This document shows, piece by piece, positions 21,035 through 24,572 of a stretch of DNA of 24,572 nucleotides. The notes under the pieces are model-generated. The model was not told the origin of the DNA. It saw only the letters and a program-made list of their open reading frames with translations, and ran no database searches. This DNA comes from an uncultured Ellagibacter sp. (GTDB lineage Bacteria; Actinomycetota; Coriobacteriia; Coriobacteriales; Eggerthellaceae), in NCBI RefSeq assembly GCF_934636505.1, contig NZ_CAKUAL010000028.1, forward strand, positions 1 through 24,572, in the 5' to 3' direction. Position 1 is the first letter of the stretch. Each line of letters opens with the position of its first letter. The position numbers and the translations under genes are program-made.

Positions 21035-22501
21035 CTACAGCAAGCCCATCCACTGCCAATACGGCACGGAGACCGCAAGCCCCACAAGGCAGGTCGCAAG
21101 ATAGACCCCGCAGTACTTGGCAAGTTCTGAATGCTTCGCCATCTTACCATCGACCGCATAGAACGCGGCGAGGTATATCGGGCTTTGATATTTCGCGAAC
21201 CAGGCGATAACGAGCGCATACGCCGAGAATCCGAGCACCCACGGGTTCACGCCCACGCTCGCCGCCATCGGCACGAGGAATGCCATGAGCAGATTGAGGT
21301 ACGCCACCTCGGAAACGATGAGGAACCGAAGCACCACCGTGATCACGCCGATCCCAAGCACGAGCAGGTACGGATTGCCCGCAAGCGCCTGGAAAGCGGG
21401 GCCGCACGTCTGCATGACCCAATCGTTAAGCCCCGCCTCGGCGAACACCGACCCCAACCCGAGCGCGATGCCGATGAAGAGGAGCGACGTCCAGTTCACA
21501 CCCGACTTGAATGCAGGCACGTCAATCACTTTCAGCACGAACATGGCGACGAGCGCGGCCAGGCCGACCGCCATGGCAGACACATGGTGGAACGGCTCGG
21601 TTGCCCACAGGACGACCGTCACCAAAATGATGGCGAGCATGCGCTTCTCCACCGCCGAAAGCGGCCCTAATCCATCGGGAATCGGCTGGCTGGCGTCCTC
21701 GTCTGTCCCTCCGCACGAGGACTCGCCAGCCTTCTCCCCTCGCCCGTATATCCCCATGATCAAGAAGTAGTTCAGCACCAGCACCACGACAAGCCACGGA
21801 AGCGCCGCCACAAACCACGACGCCATGTTGAACTGCTCCTGCACATCGACGGGCAGCGTTGCCATAAGGGCGTAACCAGTGATGGAGGCGGAAACGATCG
21901 TCGGCGCGACCGTGCGGATACCCACGAGCATCGCCGCAAACAACCCGGTTGCGCGCTTCCCTTGGCGCTCGTAGCCTAGCTCGTCCCCGATGTTCATGGC
22001 AAGCGGGGCAAGCATAGCGCCTTTGACGGCGAGGCTCGGAATCAAGGGGCCGAGAACGGTTCCCGTGACGAGTTGGGCTGCGACCTGGCATCGAAAGGTG
22101 CGCGGGAACTTGCTCACGATCGCAAGCGCGATGCGCTTCATAAGGCCGCTCGTCTTCATGCCGACCCCGAGCGTAAAGGCCGAAAGCAGCAACCACCACG
22201 TGGACGACGCGAACGTCGAGAACGTCGCGCCGACGGAGATGCCGGCGACCACAACGAAGAGCACCGCCATCACCACTGCAGTGACAAACTCGGGCAGAAC
22301 GCCGGTAATCCACCACACGATAGCCATGATAAGGATGCCGAGCACCGCCGTCGCCTGATAGGACAGTCCCGGAATCGGGCAGGTCGCGATAAGGACTGCC
22401 GCAGCAAGCGCACCCGCCGCAGCACATCCCAGCTTGATCTTTCGCTTCGCTTCTTCTTTCACCAGCACACGCTTTCCCTCGCAATTGACGCGGTCAATCA
22501 T
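21035..22501 (-). CDS. SLC13/DASS-type carboxylate or divalent-anion permease
   Basis: Inner-membrane carrier of the ion-transporter superfamily, 488 residues with about 11-12 helices. Two related halves are visible: LLLSAFTLGVGMKTSGLMKRIA with GPLIPSLAVKGAMLAPLAMNI, and SLLFIGIALGLGSVFAEAGL with LIVSEVAYLNLLMAFLVPMA. A hydrophilic loop rich in Glu, Ser and Gly separates them (about 255-280). The family usually takes up dicarboxylates, tricarboxylates or sulfate with Na+. The start is uncertain. ATG at 22501 is the longest but lacks a well-spaced ribosome-binding site; an in-frame GTG at 22468 has GAGGGA six bases upstream and removes only 11 hydrophilic residues. The dehydrogenase downstream suggests that an organic acid is carried. 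Confidence 0.88.
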   Translation of the reverse strand: MIDRVNCEGKRVLVKEEAKRKIKLGCAAAGALAAAVLIATCPIPGLSYQATAVLGILIMAIVWWITGVLPEFVTAVVMAVLFVVVAGISVGATFSTFASSTWWLLLSAFTLGVGMKTSGLMKRIALAIVSKFPRTFRCQVAAQLVTGTVLGPLIPSLAVKGAMLAPLAMNIGDELGYERQGKRATGLFAAMLVGIRTVAPTIVSASITGYALMATLPVDVQEQFNMASWFVAALPWLVVVLVLNYFLIMGIYGRGEKAGESSCGGTDEDASQPIPDGLGPLSAVEKRMLAIILVTVVLWATEPFHHVSAMAVGLAALVAMFVLKVIDVPAFKSGVNWTSLLFIGIALGLGSVFAEAGLNDWVMQTCGPAFQALAGNPYLLVLGIGVITVVLRFLIVSEVAYLNLLMAFLVPMAASVGVNPWVLGFSAYALVIAWFAKYQSPIYLAAFYAVDGKMAKHSELAKYCGVYLATCLVGLAVSVPYWQWMGLL

Positions 22502-22513
22502 ACTCCCAAACGA

Positions 22514-22547
22514 AAGCGGCGACGCGATTCTCCTCGCGCCGCCGCTT
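22514..22547 (-). terminator. Intrinsic terminator after the purine nucleoside phosphorylase gene
   Basis: Arms 22514-22527 and 22534-22547 give a 14-bp stem with loop GGAGAA, one position being G-U only in minus-strand RNA. TCGTTTGG follows. It ends 13 bases before the permease ATG at 22501. Confidence 0.7.
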
Positions 22548-22583
22548 GATTATCTAAATTCAGAACACACCTTGGAAGGCGAC

Positions 22584-23423
22584 TTAGAGCATAGCCTCCT
22601 CGACGATGCCCTCAATGAGCCGGCAGAACTTCGGCTCAGCCTCTTTGGCAACCTCGAAGACCTCGGTATCGCTCGGGGAAGATCCCTCCACGCCCGCTGC
22701 CATGTTCGACACGAGCGAGATGCCGAGCACGCGCATGCCCACATGACGAGCTGCGATGACCTCCTCGCACACGCTCATCGCAACCGTGTCGGCGCCCCAT
22801 GCGCGGAATGCGCGAATCTCTGCGGGAGTCTCGAAGCTCGGACCCAAAAGCCCCAGGTAGACGCCTTCCTGCACCTTCACATCGCGCTCGAGGGCGACCT
22901 TGCGGGCAACAGCGCGAAGATCGGGGTCGTAGGCGTCGGTCATCGAGAAGAAGCGGAACGCAATGCCGTCGGGCTCGGTGCCGACGATCGGGTTTCGCCC
23001 GGTGAAGTTGATGTGGTCGCTCATGATGCAGAACTCGCCAGGGGCATAGGTCTCGTTGATAGCACCCGCCGCGTTCGTCGTGATGAGCGCGCGCACACCC
23101 AAAAGATGCATGAGCCAAATGGGGAACGCGACCTCCTGCGGCGAATTCCCCTCGTATCCGTGCAGGCGGCCCTGCATGGCGAGCACGCACTTCCCGCCGA
23201 GCTCGCCGCACACGAAGCGGCCCTTGTGCCCCGTCGCCGTGCTACGCTTCATATGGGGAATCTCGCCGAACGGGACGATGATGGCGTCCTCGATCTGCTC
23301 AGCCAGGGGGCCGAGCCCCGAACCGAGCACGATACCGACCGCAGGTTCGCGATCGCCGAGGCGCTCCCTCAGAACGGCGGCAGCTTCTTCGAGATTTGCC
23401 TTGAGCACGTTATCAGCAGACAT
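22584..23423 (-). CDS. punA: Purine nucleoside phosphorylase (trimeric, 6-oxopurine type)
   Basis: Cytoplasmic enzyme of 279 residues that phosphorolyses inosine and guanosine (and deoxy forms) to free base and ribose-1-phosphate for purine salvage. All class signatures are visible: GIVLGSGLG near 30 for phosphate, GRLHGYEG near 86, TNAAGAINE near 114, SDHINFTGRNPI near 134, YLGLLGPSFETPAEIRA near 189, and AMSVCEEVIAARHVGMRVLGIS near 213. Asn in VSNMAAG fits 6-oxopurine specificity. The usual MST-x-PE motif reads MSVCEE, a minor variation. GAGGAG precedes the ATG by six bases. A 14-bp palindrome at 23453-23466 lies just upstream. The gene is followed by a strong terminator, so the permease downstream may not depend on it. 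Confidence 0.93.
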   Translation of the reverse strand: MSADNVLKANLEEAAAVLRERLGDREPAVGIVLGSGLGPLAEQIEDAIIVPFGEIPHMKRSTATGHKGRFVCGELGGKCVLAMQGRLHGYEGNSPQEVAFPIWLMHLLGVRALITTNAAGAINETYAPGEFCIMSDHINFTGRNPIVGTEPDGIAFRFFSMTDAYDPDLRAVARKVALERDVKVQEGVYLGLLGPSFETPAEIRAFRAWGADTVAMSVCEEVIAARHVGMRVLGISLVSNMAAGVEGSSPSDTEVFEVAKEAEPKFCRLIEGIVEEAML

Positions 23424-23452
23424 GTACGCTCCTCACGATAGTAGACATAGTC

Positions 23453-23466
23453 GAATAGCGCTATTC
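23453..23466. promoter_or_regulatory. 14-bp perfect palindrome upstream of the purine nucleoside phosphorylase gene
   Basis: GAATAGCGCTATTC, perfectly self-complementary, 30 bases before the ATG at 23423. Its place between prmC and the phosphorylase start suits an operator overlapping the promoter or leader. Confidence 0.4.
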
Positions 23467-23510
23467 TACCGCAAAGAGAGCGACCGCCGAAGCTCGCGTT
23501 GCGCGAGGTG

Positions 23511-24569
23511 CTAGCACCCCGGCTTTCGCGCCGTGAGAACGCGCGACCGACCTGCGAGATCGGCGACGATGCGCACATCGACGAAGCCCGCCGCGCGCGC
23601 CAAAGACGCCGCCTCGTCAAGGCAGGTCTCGTGCAGCTCGAACGCGCAGCCGCCACCGGGACGCAGCGCCTGCCGGCACCATTCGATCTCGCGGCGGAAC
23701 ACATCGAGCCCGTCGGCGCCCCCTTCGAGGGCAAGCGCGGGCTCGAAGGCCGCGACCTCCTGGGGGATTTCCGCCATGACGGCGGTGGGAACGTAAGGCG
23801 GATTGGAAACAACCAGGTGAAGCTTGCCAATCGCCGCCTCGGGAACGCCCGCCGCAAGGTCGCATTCGACGACGCGCACGCGGTCGGCAAGCCCGAGCGC
23901 ATCCGCGTTCTCGCCCGCAAGCGCAACGGCGTCAGGAGAGATGTCGGTGGCGATGACGCGCGCGTCGGGACGCTCGTAGGCGATCGAGCACGCGATGCAA
24001 CCGCTCCCCGTGCACAAATCGGCCACGAATAGCGTTTCGGCAGCGGAATCGCCCGAGGCGCCCGCGCCGTCCGAAGTGAAGCCCTCCGCTTCTCCAAGCG
24101 CATCAACTACCTGGGAAAACGCATTCGAACCGTCGCCTGCTTCCCCGACGGCTGCCTCCGCTGCGCGCAGAAGATCGCCCTCCCAGGCACCGATTTGCGA
24201 GTCGCGTGCCACGCGGCGGCCTGCGGGAGGCAAAAGCGAGAGTGCCTCGCTCACAAGCACCTCGGTCTCGGGGCGTGGGATGAGCACGCCTGGGCGCACC
24301 TTCACCGCAATATGGCGGAACGCAACCTCGCCGGTGATGTATTGCAGCGGCTCGCCAGCCCCGCGGCGCGACACATAACCGCGAAGGATATCGCGCTCCT
24401 CCATCGAGAGAGGCCTCTCGAAATTGACGTAGAGCTCCACGCGACGCAGCCCCGTGGCCTCGGCAAGAAGCCATTCCGCCGAAAGACGCGGGTTCTCGTC
24501 GCCCTTGCGCGCAAGATACCCCTGCGTCCACTCGAGCGCAGCTTTAATCGTCCACACGTCATCCGTCAT
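23511..24569 (-). CDS. prmC: Release factor glutamine N5-methyltransferase PrmC
   Basis: Cytoplasmic SAM-dependent enzyme that methylates the Gln of the GGQ motif in release factors RF1 and RF2. The N-terminal helical domain contains the typical AEWLLAEATGLRRVELYVNF and RRGAGEPLQYITGEVAF. The SAM-binding site is VADLCTGSGCIACSIA near 183-198, followed by VIATDISPDAVALAGEN, and the catalytic VVSNPPYVPTAVMAEIPQEV near 252-271. At 352 residues it is about 70 longer than usual. The excess is an Ala/Gly/Glu/Ser-rich insertion between the two domains (about 113-180) that keeps all motifs intact. The ATG at 24569 overlaps a possible TGA in the ATGA arrangement, so an upstream gene (often prfA) may end there outside the window. 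Confidence 0.94.
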   Translation of the reverse strand: MTDDVWTIKAALEWTQGYLARKGDENPRLSAEWLLAEATGLRRVELYVNFERPLSMEERDILRGYVSRRGAGEPLQYITGEVAFRHIAVKVRPGVLIPRPETEVLVSEALSLLPPAGRRVARDSQIGAWEGDLLRAAEAAVGEAGDGSNAFSQVVDALGEAEGFTSDGAGASGDSAAETLFVADLCTGSGCIACSIAYERPDARVIATDISPDAVALAGENADALGLADRVRVVECDLAAGVPEAAIGKLHLVVSNPPYVPTAVMAEIPQEVAAFEPALALEGGADGLDVFRREIEWCRQALRPGGGCAFELHETCLDEAASLARAAGFVDVRIVADLAGRSRVLTARKPGC

Positions 24570-24572
24570 CGG

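Overview
The window looks like chromosomal DNA of a high-GC, anaerobic gut Actinobacterium of the Coriobacteriia (Eggerthellaceae-like). I infer this from the GC-rich codon usage, a cytoplasmic bis-MGD molybdoenzyme with a four-cluster ferredoxin subunit, a LysR regulator beside it, and an SLH-anchored secreted enzyme. No ribosomal RNA is present, so the genus cannot be fixed. All protein genes but one (a gamma-carbonic anhydrase) are on the minus strand. I see no tRNA, CRISPR array, transposase or phage gene.

Layout from left to right. 1-1405: chromosome maintenance and membrane housekeeping (scpA, cut by the window edge, and a site-2 protease). 1628-5476: a 1282-residue secreted protein with a seven-repeat RCC1 propeller, a class-3-lipase-like domain and three SLH domains. 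5674-8419: trmL and an ABC-F ATPase. 8663-10041: a 14-TM DHA2-type MFS exporter whose first helix is separated from the rest by a one-base frameshift. 10372-12352: a small FMN-binding split-barrel protein and an NCS1 nucleobase permease. 12655-18890: LysR regulator, molybdopterin oxidoreductase, four [4Fe-4S] subunit and GntP-type permease, all in one direction. 19179-19715: gamma-carbonic anhydrase. 20019-22501: D-2-hydroxyacid dehydrogenase with an SLC13-type carboxylate permease. 22584-24569: purine nucleoside phosphorylase and prmC.

The most interesting block is 12655-18890. The molybdoenzyme has no Tat signal and no membrane-anchor subunit, so it should act in the cytoplasm, and the GntP-type carrier would bring in its substrate. 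This resembles the soluble two-subunit dehydroxylase or transhydroxylase arrangement known from Gordonibacter and Pelobacter rather than the exported DmsABC layout. A TGCCGTAAAG half-site with an inverted partner occurs upstream of both the regulator and the enzyme operon, which suggests autoregulation and co-regulation. The substrate cannot be read from the sequence.

Non-coding structure is rich. Two long foldback, MITE-like elements lie between genes: 12409-12535 with 18-bp perfect ends and 19799-19948 with 24-bp near-perfect ends. There is a C9 homopolymer between a TATAAT box and the gamma-carbonic anhydrase start, several intrinsic-terminator hairpins, and a 9-bp-arm operator-like dyad just upstream of the RCC1-lipase gene.
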